Below, piece by piece: positions 28,676 to 36,745 of a stretch of 64,000 bases of DNA. The translations under genes and the position numbers were made by a program. Origin of the DNA: Brevibacterium ravenspurgense (lineage in GTDB: Bacteria > Actinomycetota > Actinomycetes > Actinomycetales > Brevibacteriaceae); contig NZ_LQQC01000002.1 in NCBI RefSeq assembly GCF_001584615.1, positions 147,340 through 211,339 on the forward strand, read 5' to 3'. The notes under the pieces are model-generated. The model had not been told where the DNA came from. It searched no databases and was given only the letters and a program-made list of their open reading frames with translations. How positions within the stretch are numbered: position 1 is the first letter of the stretch; each line of letters opens with the position of its first letter.

Positions 28676-29593
28676 ATGGCTATTCAGGGAGATTCACAGG
28701 CAGCGGAAGCGATCGCAGCTTTCGGTCGCGTCGGTACGGCGATGGTGACGCCCTTCAAGGGTGATGACGTCGACTTCGATGCGGTGCAGGCTGTTGCCAA
28801 GCACCTGGTGGCCACGGGCAACGACATGCTCGTCGTCTCCGGCACCACCGGCGAATCCCCGACAACGTCATTTGAAGAAAAGGGCGACCTTCTGCGCGCC
28901 GTGAAAGAAGCCGTGCCGGAAAACGTCCGCGTCGTTGCGGGCATCGGCACAAATGACACGCGCACCTCGATTGCAAATGTCGAACAGGCCGTCGAAGCCG
29001 GAGCTGATGGACTTCTGGCCGTCACGCCCTACTACTCCAAACCGTCGCAGGCGGCCATTGCCGAACACATGCGGGCAATCGCCGATGCTTCGGACCTGCC
29101 GGTCATGCTCTACGACATTCCCGGCCGATCGGGTGTGCCGATCGAAAAGGAAACACTCATCGAACTGGCCGAGTGCCCCACGATCCTCGCGGTCAAAGAC
29201 GCCAAGGGCGACCTCGCATCGACGATCGAGGTAATGGCCAGCACTGATCTTGTGTACTACTCGGGCGAAGACGCCCTTAACCTGCCGCTGCTGGCCTCCG
29301 GTGCCGTCGGCGTGGTTTCGGTTGCGGCGCACGTCATTGCCCGCCCCCTGTCTGAAATGGTGGATTTGGTCGCTGCGAATGACATCGCCGCGGCTCGCCG
29401 CCTGGCCCTGGACCTTGCTCCTGCGGTCGATGCAATCATGAATCACATGCCCGGAGTGGTTGCCGCCAAGGCCTGCCTTGAGCTCATGGGCGTGATTCCC
29501 TCCCGCGCAGTTCGCATGCCTCTTCTGCCGGCCACGGCGGACCAGGTCGACTTCCTGCGCCGAACATTGGAAGGACACGGTTTTCTTCAGTGA
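28676..29593 (+). CDS. dapA: 4-hydroxy-tetrahydrodipicolinate synthase
   Basis: Condenses pyruvate with aspartate semialdehyde at the entry of the lysine/diaminopimelate pathway. The 305-residue TIM barrel has VSGTTGESPTTSFEEK near residue 50, the Tyr in LYDIPGRSGVPI near residue 142 and the Schiff-base Lys in ILAVKDAKGD near residue 171. It overlaps the RNase J gene by 4 bases (GTGA), the usual actinobacterial dapA-rnj arrangement. Confidence 0.96.
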   Translation: MAIQGDSQAAEAIAAFGRVGTAMVTPFKGDDVDFDAVQAVAKHLVATGNDMLVVSGTTGESPTTSFEEKGDLLRAVKEAVPENVRVVAGIGTNDTRTSIANVEQAVEAGADGLLAVTPYYSKPSQAAIAEHMRAIADASDLPVMLYDIPGRSGVPIEKETLIELAECPTILAVKDAKGDLASTIEVMASTDLVYYSGEDALNLPLLASGAVGVVSVAAHVIARPLSEMVDLVAANDIAAARRLALDLAPAVDAIMNHMPGVVAAKACLELMGVIPSRAVRMPLLPATADQVDFLRRTLEGHGFLQ

Positions 29594-31290
29594 TTGAACT
29601 GCCAACCGACCTCGGAACACCCCCGAAGGTCGACCCCAACGCCCTGCGGATCGTCGCTCTTGGCGGTCTCGGTGAAGTCGGGCGCAACATGACGGTCTTC
29701 GAGACCGACGGCAAACTGCTCATCATCGATGCCGGTGTGCTCTTTCCCGAAGAAGAACAGCCGGGAGTCGACCTCATCCTGCCGGACTTTTCGTACCTTG
29801 ACGGGCGCGAAAAAGACGTTGTCGGCATTGCGCTGACCCACGGCCACGAAGACCACATCGGCGCTGTGCCCTACCTGCTGCGCAAACTGGGCCGCGACGT
29901 CCCGATTCTCGGTTCAACCCTGACCCTGGCTCTTGTCGAACCGAAGCTCAAAGAGCACCGCGTGCGGGCCAAGACGAAAGTCGTGTCGGAAGGCGACCGC
30001 GAAAAGCTCGGCCCGTTCGACCTCGAGTTCATTGCCGTCAACCACTCCATTCCGGATGCTCTGGCCATTTTCCTGCGCACGGATGCGGGAACCATCCTGC
30101 ACACGGGTGACTTCAAAATGGACCAGCTGCCCCTGGACGGCCGGATTACGGACCTGCGCTCTTTTGCTCGTGTCGGAGAAGAAGGCGTCGACCTCTTCCT
30201 GACGGACTCCACCAACGCGGAAGTTCCCGGCTTCACAGCCCACGAACGCAACATCGGGCGGGTGCTTGAACAGCAGTTCAGCCACGCCTCGCGCCGTGTG
30301 ATCGTCGCGTCCTTCGCATCCCACGTCCACCGTGTGCAGCAGGTTCTAGAAGCCGCTGTCGCCCACGGACGCAAGGTGGCGTTTGTCGGCCGGTCCATGG
30401 TCCGGAACATGAAGATCGCCCAGGAACTGGGCTACCTTCAGGCTCCAGCGGGTTCGATCATCGACATCAAACAGGTCGAAGACCTCCCCGAAGACCAGGT
30501 TGTGCTCATGTGCACCGGTTCGCAGGGCGAGCCCATGGCGGCACTATCGCGTATGGCCAACGGCACCCACCAGATCGACCTGACCGAGGGCGACACCGTC
30601 ATCCTGGCAAGTTCGCTCATCCCGGGGAATGAAAACTCGGTGTCCCGCGTGATCAACGGTCTCATGCGCCTGGGTGCAACCGTGATCCACAAGGGCAATG
30701 CCGCGGTGCACGTGTCCGGCCACGCATCGGCCGGTGAGCTCCTGTACGCCTACAACATTGTGGGGCCCAAGGGTGTTATGCCGGTTCACGGCGAGTGGCG
30801 TCACATGCTCGCCAACGCGAAGCTGGCAATGGAAACCGGTGTGCCCAAGGAAAAGGTCGTCGTCGCCGACGACGGCTGGGTTGTCGACCTCAAGGACGGG
30901 CAGGCGTCGATTGTCGGAGCTGTGCCGTGCGAATACGTTTTCGTCGACGGCAAGTCGGTCGGCTATGTCACGGAAGACGATCTGCGCGACCGTCGCGTGC
31001 TGGCCGGCGAAGGCTTCGTGTCGATCTTCATGACGATCGACGTGAAGAACCGCGAAATCGTCGCCGGGCCGGAAATCCACACGCGCGGTGTTGCAGAGCA
31101 CGACCGCGTGTTCGACACCATCAAGCCGAAGATCACCAAGGCTGTCGAAGAAGCGCTCGATGACGGTGTGAAGAACCAGCACCGCCTGCAGCAGATCATT
31201 CGCCGCACCATCGGCCGGTGGCTGTCGACCAAGCTGCGTCGCGGTCCGATGATCGTGCCGATGGTTGTTCTTGTCGGCGACGAAGACTGA
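29590..31290 (+). CDS. rnj: ribonuclease J
   Basis: Metallo-beta-lactamase/beta-CASP nuclease with 5'-exo and endonuclease activity in RNA maturation and decay. The 566-residue protein has the zinc-binding TLTHGHEDHIG-type motif (His84, His86, Asp88, His89), the beta-CASP insert, and the SGHASAGEL and later VHGEWRHM motifs. The GTG start overlaps the dapA stop. Together with pnp at 18581 it covers both directions of RNA decay in this segment. A strong terminator follows. Confidence 0.95.
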   Translation: MIELPTDLGTPPKVDPNALRIVALGGLGEVGRNMTVFETDGKLLIIDAGVLFPEEEQPGVDLILPDFSYLDGREKDVVGIALTHGHEDHIGAVPYLLRKLGRDVPILGSTLTLALVEPKLKEHRVRAKTKVVSEGDREKLGPFDLEFIAVNHSIPDALAIFLRTDAGTILHTGDFKMDQLPLDGRITDLRSFARVGEEGVDLFLTDSTNAEVPGFTAHERNIGRVLEQQFSHASRRVIVASFASHVHRVQQVLEAAVAHGRKVAFVGRSMVRNMKIAQELGYLQAPAGSIIDIKQVEDLPEDQVVLMCTGSQGEPMAALSRMANGTHQIDLTEGDTVILASSLIPGNENSVSRVINGLMRLGATVIHKGNAAVHVSGHASAGELLYAYNIVGPKGVMPVHGEWRHMLANAKLAMETGVPKEKVVVADDGWVVDLKDGQASIVGAVPCEYVFVDGKSVGYVTEDDLRDRRVLAGEGFVSIFMTIDVKNREIVAGPEIHTRGVAEHDRVFDTIKPKITKAVEEALDDGVKNQHRLQQIIRRTIGRWLSTKLRRGPMIVPMVVLVGDED

Positions 31291-31327
31291 GCGTCGGAGC
31301 TGCTAAGGCAACGACACTGAGAACTTG

Positions 31328-31367
31328 AAGGCTGGGCGAGGGGAAACCCTCGCCCAGCCTTGTCTTT
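31328..31367 (+). terminator. bidirectional terminator between rnj and the IclR gene
   Basis: A perfect 15-bp stem (31328-31342 with 31347-31361) closes a GAAA tetraloop, followed by TGTCTTT. It sits between convergent genes and can act on both strands. Confidence 0.85.
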
Positions 31368-31402
31368 GCGGGCTGTGTGTGCGCCGTGTGCGGACGTGCG
31401 GC

Positions 31403-32131
31403 TTAGGGGCGGGCCTCCCACACCGCGGTCAGCTTCGCTGCGGCGGCGTGCAGTTCCTCGGCGAAGGAATCGTAGACGTCTTCTGTCAGGCGGGATGTGG
31501 GGGAGGACGTTGAGAGTGCCGCGGGCACGGGTGCGCCGGGCACGTGCACTGCCAGGCACCGCACGCCGATTTCCTGTTCTTCGTCATCAAGGGCGAAACC
31601 GCGTTCCCGGCTGAGCTCCAGTTCGGCTCGCAGCGCCGGGGCATCAATTGACGAGGTGGAGGCGAGTATCGCGTCAACCTCACCGGAAGGCAGGTGGGCA
31701 AGCGTCGCTTTGCCTACGCCGGAGCTGTGCATGGGCACGCGCGCGCCGACTTCTGTGAACATGCGCATGGACCTGCGGGATGCCGCCTGGGCAACGTAGG
31801 TCATGGTTGTGCCCTGCATAAACGCGAGGTTGACGGTTTCGCCGAGCTTGCCTGCCAGTTCGTCGAGAATGGGCTGCAGATCATAGCCGACCTGCGCGGC
31901 TGCCTGCGCGCCCAGGCGGATGAGGGCCGCTCCTAGGGAGTAGCGTTTGTCGGGGAGCTGTCCCACGTAGCCGCGGGCGGACAGGGTCGCCAGAATGCGG
32001 TGGACCGTCGGGGCCGGAAGACTCAGCTGCTCTGCAATGTCGATGGAGCGGGCAGCCCCGCCCATGGAGCCGAGTGCCTCGAGGACGTCGAGGGTGCGGT
32101 CGACTGATTGAACTCGCGATGTCGGTGCCAA
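31403..32131 (-). CDS. IclR-family transcriptional regulator
   Basis: A 242-residue regulator with an N-terminal winged helix-turn-helix (about 8-70; VQSVDRTLDVLEAL, ARSIDIAEQLSLPAPTVHRI) and a C-terminal effector-binding domain (about 85-240). The start is a TTG at 32131, chosen for the CAGGAGG site 4 bases before it and the fit to the family N-terminus; the open frame runs far upstream but through the intergenic region and the divergent gene. It is divergent from a GlcD-like oxidase, with an IclR-box-like palindrome between them, so it most likely controls the glycolate/glyoxylate genes. Effector unknown, perhaps glyoxylate. Confidence 0.88.
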   Translation of the reverse strand: MAPTSRVQSVDRTLDVLEALGSMGGAARSIDIAEQLSLPAPTVHRILATLSARGYVGQLPDKRYSLGAALIRLGAQAAAQVGYDLQPILDELAGKLGETVNLAFMQGTTMTYVAQAASRRSMRMFTEVGARVPMHSSGVGKATLAHLPSGEVDAILASTSSIDAPALRAELELSRERGFALDDEEQEIGVRCLAVHVPGAPVPAALSTSSPTSRLTEDVYDSFAEELHAAAAKLTAVWEARP

Positions 32132-32183
32132 TTCGCCTCCTGACTGCACACACGTGACAATGCGACGTAGAACACATCTAGCG

Positions 32184-32224
32184 TAGTATACTAATTTCAC
32201 TAGATGGAAATGAAAATTCATTTC
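32184..32224. promoter_or_regulatory. IclR-type operator and bidirectional -10 region
   Basis: TAGTATACTA (32184-32193) is a perfect palindrome that offers a -10 hexamer in both directions. Downstream, GAAATGAA (32207-32214) and TTCATTTC (32217-32224) form an 8-bp dyad with a 2-base centre, and ATTTC (32194-32198) pairs with GAAAT (32207-32211). The TGGAAAT start at 32205 recalls the published IclR box TGGAAATNATTTCCA. Binding by the adjacent regulator is inferred. Confidence 0.6.
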
Positions 32225-32258
32225 TAAACTTTGCCGTTGATACGCAAAAGGTGGGCAA

Positions 32259-33644
32259 ATGCTCGAAGAACTGATCTCCTCCCTGCCCGAGGGTGTTGTC
32301 ACCGTCAATCCCGACCAGATGGAGGCGTACCGTCGCGACCGTGCGAACGACCCCAACGCCGGCATGCCGCTGGCCGTTGTGCGTGCGCGCAGCGCTGAGC
32401 ACGTGCAGACTGCAGTACGCTGGGCGGCGAAGCATGATGTCCCCGTCATTCCCCGAGGCGCCGGTTCGGGTCTGTCGGGTGGGTCGACTGCGCAGGACGG
32501 CGCGATTGTCATTTCTTTGGACAAAATGCGCGACATTACGATCGACGTTGCAACCCGCACCGCTGTCGTGCAGCCCGGCGCGTACAACGGTGAAGTCAAT
32601 GCGGCAGCTCAGGCTGAGGGTCTGTGGTATCCGCCGGACCCGGCTTCGCGCGAATTCTGCTCGATCGGCGGCAACATTTCGACCAATGCCGGTGGTCTGT
32701 GCTGCGTGAAGTACGGCGTCACAACGGACTACGTGCTTGGGCTGAAGGTGGTGCTGGCTGACGGCAAGCTCATCACACTGGGCGGACCCCGCGTCAAGGA
32801 CGTGGCAGGGTTCTCGCTGACCAAGCTGTTCATCGGTTCGGAAGGTGCGCTCGGCATCGTCGTCGAGGTCACCCTGCGTCTGGTGCCGCAGCAGCGCACC
32901 CCGTCGACCCTCGTGGCCATCTTCCCGAGCCTCGAGTGCTCCTCGAAGGCTGTTCTCGACATCACCCGCAGCATGCAGCCCTCAATGCTTGAATTCATGG
33001 ACAATCCGACCATCAACGCCGTTGAAGACGACCTGCGCATGGGCCTGGATCGCACTGCGGCGGCCATGCTCATCATCCAGTCAGACGAACCGGCAGAGTT
33101 CGCCGCGGCTGAAATGCAGCGGATGGAAGACATCTGCAACGCGGCCGGTGCTACCGAATGCCTGTCGACAACCGACCCGGATGAGGGTGAGCAGTTCGCC
33201 TTTGCCCGCCGCCACGCGATTCCCGCAATCGAGAAGACCGGCTCCATCCTTCTGGAGGACGTCGGCGTTCCCATTCCCAAGCTGGGCGACCTCGTGGTGG
33301 GCATCGCGGAAATCGCAGAGCGCAACGGTGTGCGCATTCCCGTTATGGCTCATGCCGGCGACGGCAACACCCACCCGCTCGTTGTCTTCGACCCCACTGT
33401 TGAAGGCGAAGAAGAGCGGGCCAATAAGGCATACGGCGAGGTTATGAGTCTCGCCATCAACCTGGGCGGAACCATCACCGGCGAGCACGGTGTTGGCAAG
33501 CTCAAGCAGCCCTGGCTGAAGGACTACCTGGGCGAGGACGTCTACGAACTCAACGAGCGCATCAAGAAAGCCTTGGACCCCCAGGGCATCCTCAACCCCG
33601 GAACGATGGTTGTCGTGGGCCCGCACGCTAAGCCCAGCGCCTGA
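32259..33644 (+). CDS. FAD-binding oxidase, glycolate oxidase GlcD-like
   Basis: A 461-residue flavoprotein of the FAD-linked oxidase C family. The FAD-binding domain spans about residues 35-215, with PRGAGSGLSGGSTAQDG and the FCSIGGNISTNAGGLCCVKYG motif; the C-terminal domain has MAHAGDGNTHP near residue 365 and ITGEHGVGKLK near 405, as in GlcD, D-lactate dehydrogenase and related 2-hydroxy-acid oxidising enzymes. GlcE/GlcF partners are not next to it, so it may work alone. Pairing with malate synthase downstream supports glycolate to glyoxylate. ATG 32259 follows AGGTGGG. Confidence 0.82.
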   Translation: MLEELISSLPEGVVTVNPDQMEAYRRDRANDPNAGMPLAVVRARSAEHVQTAVRWAAKHDVPVIPRGAGSGLSGGSTAQDGAIVISLDKMRDITIDVATRTAVVQPGAYNGEVNAAAQAEGLWYPPDPASREFCSIGGNISTNAGGLCCVKYGVTTDYVLGLKVVLADGKLITLGGPRVKDVAGFSLTKLFIGSEGALGIVVEVTLRLVPQQRTPSTLVAIFPSLECSSKAVLDITRSMQPSMLEFMDNPTINAVEDDLRMGLDRTAAAMLIIQSDEPAEFAAAEMQRMEDICNAAGATECLSTTDPDEGEQFAFARRHAIPAIEKTGSILLEDVGVPIPKLGDLVVGIAEIAERNGVRIPVMAHAGDGNTHPLVVFDPTVEGEEERANKAYGEVMSLAINLGGTITGEHGVGKLKQPWLKDYLGEDVYELNERIKKALDPQGILNPGTMVVVGPHAKPSA

Positions 33645-33658
33645 CTATGGCAATGCGG

Positions 33659-33696
33659 AAGCCGGCTGGGGCAGCTATTGACTCCAGCCGGCTTTT
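33659..33696 (+). terminator. terminator after the GlcD-like gene
   Basis: An 11-bp perfect stem (33659-33669 with 33684-33694) with a 14-base loop ends in TTTT. The loop and its edge contain TTGACT (33678-33683), the likely -35 of malate synthase, so the terminator and the next promoter overlap. Confidence 0.75.
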
Positions 33697-33744
33697 CCGT
33701 CTAATCTTTCAATGTGTGAATCAAAGATTTCACAATGTGAAATC
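33678..33744 (+). promoter_or_regulatory. malate synthase promoter and operator
   Basis: TTGACT (33678-33683) and TAATCT (33702-33707) have an 18-base spacer. A dyad of 8-bp arms, GATTTCAC (33726-33733) and GTGAAATC (33737-33744) with a 3-base centre, lies just after the predicted transcription start, where a repressor could block elongation. Its TTTCA/TGAAA half sites match those before the GlcD-like gene. Confidence 0.6.
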
Positions 33745-33764
33745 ACACGAATAGGAGACAGACA

Positions 33765-35363
33765 ATGACCACTGTCGAACTGCAGCTGCCCGAAGGCATG
33801 GAAATCACCGCTGAGCTCAAGCCCGAATACTCCAAGGTCCTCACCGCTGAGGCCCTGCAGCTCATCGCCGACCTGCACCGCAAGTACGAAGGCGAACGCC
33901 AGGACCGCCTGGCCGCGCGCGTCGAACGCCAGAAGTTCCTCGACGAAGGCGGCGAACTCGACTTCCTCGAAGAGACCAAGGCCATCCGCGAAGACGAGAC
34001 CTGGCAGGTGGCGCCTCCTGCCCCCGGCCTGGAAGACCGCCGTGTTGAGGTTACCGGCCCCACGTACCGCAAGATGACGATCAACGCGCTTAACTCCGGC
34101 GCCAAGGCGTGGCTGGCAGACCAGGAAGACGCCAACACTCCCGCGTGGGACTCCGTCATCGGCGGACAGATCAACCTGCTTGACGCAACCAACCGCGAAA
34201 TCGACTTCGTTGCCGAAGAAACCGGCAAGGAATACAAGCTGCGTCCCGACGAAGAGCTGCCCACAATCATCGTGCGCCCCCGCGGCTGGCACATGACCGA
34301 AAAGCACATCCTCGTTGACGGCACTCCTGTCTCCGGTTCGATCGTCGACTTCGTGCTGTACTTCGCAAGTGCCGGCCGCAAGCAGATTGAAAAGGGCCGC
34401 GGCCCCTACTTCTACCTGCCGAAGATGGAATCGCACCTGGAAGCCCGCCTGTGGAACAACATCTTCGTTGACGCTCAGGAAGCCCTCGGCGTTCCGCGCG
34501 GCACCATCCGCGCCACCTGCCTCATCGAAACCTACCCGGCGGCGTTCGAAATGGAAGAGATCCTCTACGAACTGCGCGAACACTCCTCGGGGCTCAACGC
34601 AGGCCGTTGGGACTACATCTTCTCGGTCATCAAGACCCACCGGAACAAGGGCGAAGACTGGATCACCCCGGACCGCGCTCAGGTGACCATGACCGTTCCG
34701 TTCATGCGCGCCTACACCGAACTTCTGGTGCGCACTTGCCACAAGCGCGGTGCACACGCCATCGGCGGTATGTCGGCATTCATCCCCTCGAAGGACGAAG
34801 AAGCCAACAAGAAGGCATACGACCAGGTCACGAACGACAAGTCGCGTGAAGCCGGCGACGGCTTTGACGGTTCGTGGGTTGCCCACCCCGGCATGGTCGA
34901 AACCTGCAAGGAAGCTTTCACCAAGGTTCTGGGTGAGCGTCCTAACCAGATCGACAAGAAGCGCGAAGACGTCAACGTCACCGCAGCCGACCTCCTCAGT
35001 GTGAAGGACACCCCCGGCCAGATCACGGAAGGCGGCCTGCGCACCAACATTTCGGTGGGCATCCAGTACGTCCAGTCGTGGCTCAACGGCAACGGGGCGG
35101 CCGCCATCAACGGTCTGATGGAGGACGCCGCGACCGCTGAGATCTCCCGCAGCCAGGTGTGGCAGTGGGTCAAGGAAGGCGTGAAGCTGGACGACTCGGG
35201 TGAGCAGATCACGAAGGACTTCGTGCAGAAGCTCATTGACGAAGAGACCGCGAAGCTCTCCGGTGACAACCTCGAGCAGGCAACCAAGCTCTTCACCGAA
35301 ATGGCGCTGGATGACGAATACCATGACTTCCTCACCCTGCCGGCTTACGAGCTGCTGGGCTGA
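33765..35363 (+). CDS. aceB: malate synthase (A type)
   Basis: Condenses glyoxylate with acetyl-CoA to malate. The 532-residue length and the signature LPKMESHLEARLWNNIF plus GVPRGTIRATCLIETYPAA near residues 222-258 identify malate synthase A rather than the longer G form. The GNKGEDW and later active-site segments are complete. It has its own promoter and operator-like dyad and an ATAGGAGAC ribosome-binding site. No isocitrate lyase is in the window; with the GlcD-like oxidase upstream the local logic is glycolate to glyoxylate to malate. Confidence 0.95.
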   Translation: MTTVELQLPEGMEITAELKPEYSKVLTAEALQLIADLHRKYEGERQDRLAARVERQKFLDEGGELDFLEETKAIREDETWQVAPPAPGLEDRRVEVTGPTYRKMTINALNSGAKAWLADQEDANTPAWDSVIGGQINLLDATNREIDFVAEETGKEYKLRPDEELPTIIVRPRGWHMTEKHILVDGTPVSGSIVDFVLYFASAGRKQIEKGRGPYFYLPKMESHLEARLWNNIFVDAQEALGVPRGTIRATCLIETYPAAFEMEEILYELREHSSGLNAGRWDYIFSVIKTHRNKGEDWITPDRAQVTMTVPFMRAYTELLVRTCHKRGAHAIGGMSAFIPSKDEEANKKAYDQVTNDKSREAGDGFDGSWVAHPGMVETCKEAFTKVLGERPNQIDKKREDVNVTAADLLSVKDTPGQITEGGLRTNISVGIQYVQSWLNGNGAAAINGLMEDAATAEISRSQVWQWVKEGVKLDDSGEQITKDFVQKLIDEETAKLSGDNLEQATKLFTEMALDDEYHDFLTLPAYELLG

Positions 35364-35403
35364 TGGAAACCTGAGCTGAAGGATCCTCCTCCCGAAGCTC
35401 AAC

Positions 35404-35440
35404 ACTGAGGCCCCCGCGAAGTGTTCGCGGGGGCCTCAGT
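35404..35440 (+). terminator. terminator after malate synthase
   Basis: A perfect 17-bp stem (35404-35420 with 35424-35440) with a 3-base loop lies about 40 bases after aceB, before the convergent kinase gene. No T run follows. Confidence 0.75.
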
Positions 35441-35494
35441 GCGTTCTGGCAACGGTCAGTGGGCAGCTGTCGCAGAGCAGCCGTCCAACGGCAG

Positions 35495-36265
35495 TCACCT
35501 GCCGCGCAGAACCTCTTCAGCGGCTGACACAGTGTCTGGCGTGTACATCGATCCGAACAGGTGAACGTGGGCCAGAAGGCCGAACAGCTGGTGTGCGGGA
35601 ATATCGTCACGCCAGCCGCTCGGCATGGGGTGCTCGGATTCATAGCCGGCGAAGATTTCGTTCAGGTGGGCAGCGCCGAACATGGCGAGCATCGCCAGAT
35701 CTTCTAATCGGTGACCGCCGTGGGCGGCCGGGTCGATGAGCACCGCACCGTCTGCCGTCCACATGACATTGCCGCTCCACAGGTCGCCGTGGACGCGTGC
35801 TGGTTCTTCTGCCGGCCCGCCGGCAATGCCGTTGTAGGCGCCTTCTGCGATGAGGTCGACTGCTTCTTCAACCGCAGCCGCACCGCGGGCTCCCAACTGC
35901 CCGCGAGCGCGCTCCAAAAGCGGGCGCAGACGGTCCTCAGCCCAGAACTCACCGAAAGATTCACGAGGTGCCGCCGGCACCTCGAACGGCTGACTCAGGG
36001 GACCGAAGTAGGCGGGGGAGCGGGGCGCCCAACCGAACCCCGGTGCACCTGAGCTGTGCAGGCGGGCCAGCCGCGCACCAAAAGTGCGCGCCGCCTCGGG
36101 AGTCGAGGGGGCAGGGTCCAGCCGTTCCAGCTCGAGCCGGTCATCGGCCACGCCGAGGACCCGAACCACCGGAATGGCCCCGGGTTCAGCAAGCCAACGC
36201 AGACCGGCAGCTTCAGCTTGGAAAAAGCCAGTGGGAGCACCAGCGCGCTGTTTGGTGAAGGCCAT
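35495..36265 (-). CDS. fructosamine-3-kinase-family protein
   Basis: A 256-residue kinase-fold protein of the fructosamine kinase group, which phosphorylates ketoamines on sugars or glycated proteins and so helps reverse glycation. The catalytic loop RVHGDLWSGNVMW lies near residue 160 and the metal-binding LIDPAAHGGHRLEDLAML near residue 178. At 256 residues it is slightly shorter than most members (about 280-290), mainly at the N-terminus. TACACT 7 bases before the ATG suggests a leaderless mRNA. It is the first gene left of the lower-GC island. Confidence 0.82.
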   Translation of the reverse strand: MAFTKQRAGAPTGFFQAEAAGLRWLAEPGAIPVVRVLGVADDRLELERLDPAPSTPEAARTFGARLARLHSSGAPGFGWAPRSPAYFGPLSQPFEVPAAPRESFGEFWAEDRLRPLLERARGQLGARGAAAVEEAVDLIAEGAYNGIAGGPAEEPARVHGDLWSGNVMWTADGAVLIDPAAHGGHRLEDLAMLAMFGAAHLNEIFAGYESEHPMPSGWRDDIPAHQLFGLLAHVHLFGSMYTPDTVSAAEEVLRGR

Positions 36266-36287
36266 GTACTTCAGTGTAGGAGCAGCC

Positions 36288-36719
36288 TCATGACCTCGAC
36301 CTGCTGCCGCGGATTTTGATGTAGAGCCATCTGGCTACGGCCACAATAGCGTAAATGAGTGTGGCGGATGCTGTGGTGGGCAAAACAATATAAAGAAGAG
36401 TAATAAAGACGCTCTCTATTGACCATTTCGGGCCAGAAGGATAAAGAGCCATTCCAACCAGCGTGCAGAGCACAGTGAACAAGAGCAGTGACAGAATCAC
36501 AGCCCACATTGTCCGCATGGCCCTCGTCGCAATAATAAAACCGGCGGCGACGATAGCAGGAATAGTTGTGACCCCTACATAATATTGATTATATTCGCGT
36601 GGGCCATAGGGTCCGAATGGAAAGTTAGAATAATAGCAAAAGCAGGCTGTGGCACTGATCAAGATGCCCACTGCAATCGCAATTCGGTGGAAGCTCAAAG
36701 CCGTACCCTTAGTGTTCAC
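36288..36719 (-). CDS. small four-helix membrane protein of the low-GC island
   Basis: A 143-residue membrane protein with hydrophobic segments near 9-30, 48-66, 69-92 and 105-132, and a basic C-terminus (IKIRGSRSRS). No family is recognised. Base composition is AT-richer than the flanking core genes. It starts with GTG 26 bases after the secreted protein gene and has no clear ribosome-binding site. A frameshifted second copy lies at 38270-38696 on the other side of the secreted gene, with about 40 bases around the start nearly identical. The layout suggests a partner or immunity-type role to the secreted protein, which is inference only. Confidence 0.6.
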   Translation of the reverse strand: MNTKGTALSFHRIAIAVGILISATACFCYYSNFPFGPYGPREYNQYYVGVTTIPAIVAAGFIIATRAMRTMWAVILSLLLFTVLCTLVGMALYPSGPKWSIESVFITLLYIVLPTTASATLIYAIVAVARWLYIKIRGSRSRS

Positions 36720-36745
36720 TTATTTCTGGATGTTACTGTTCTTCG

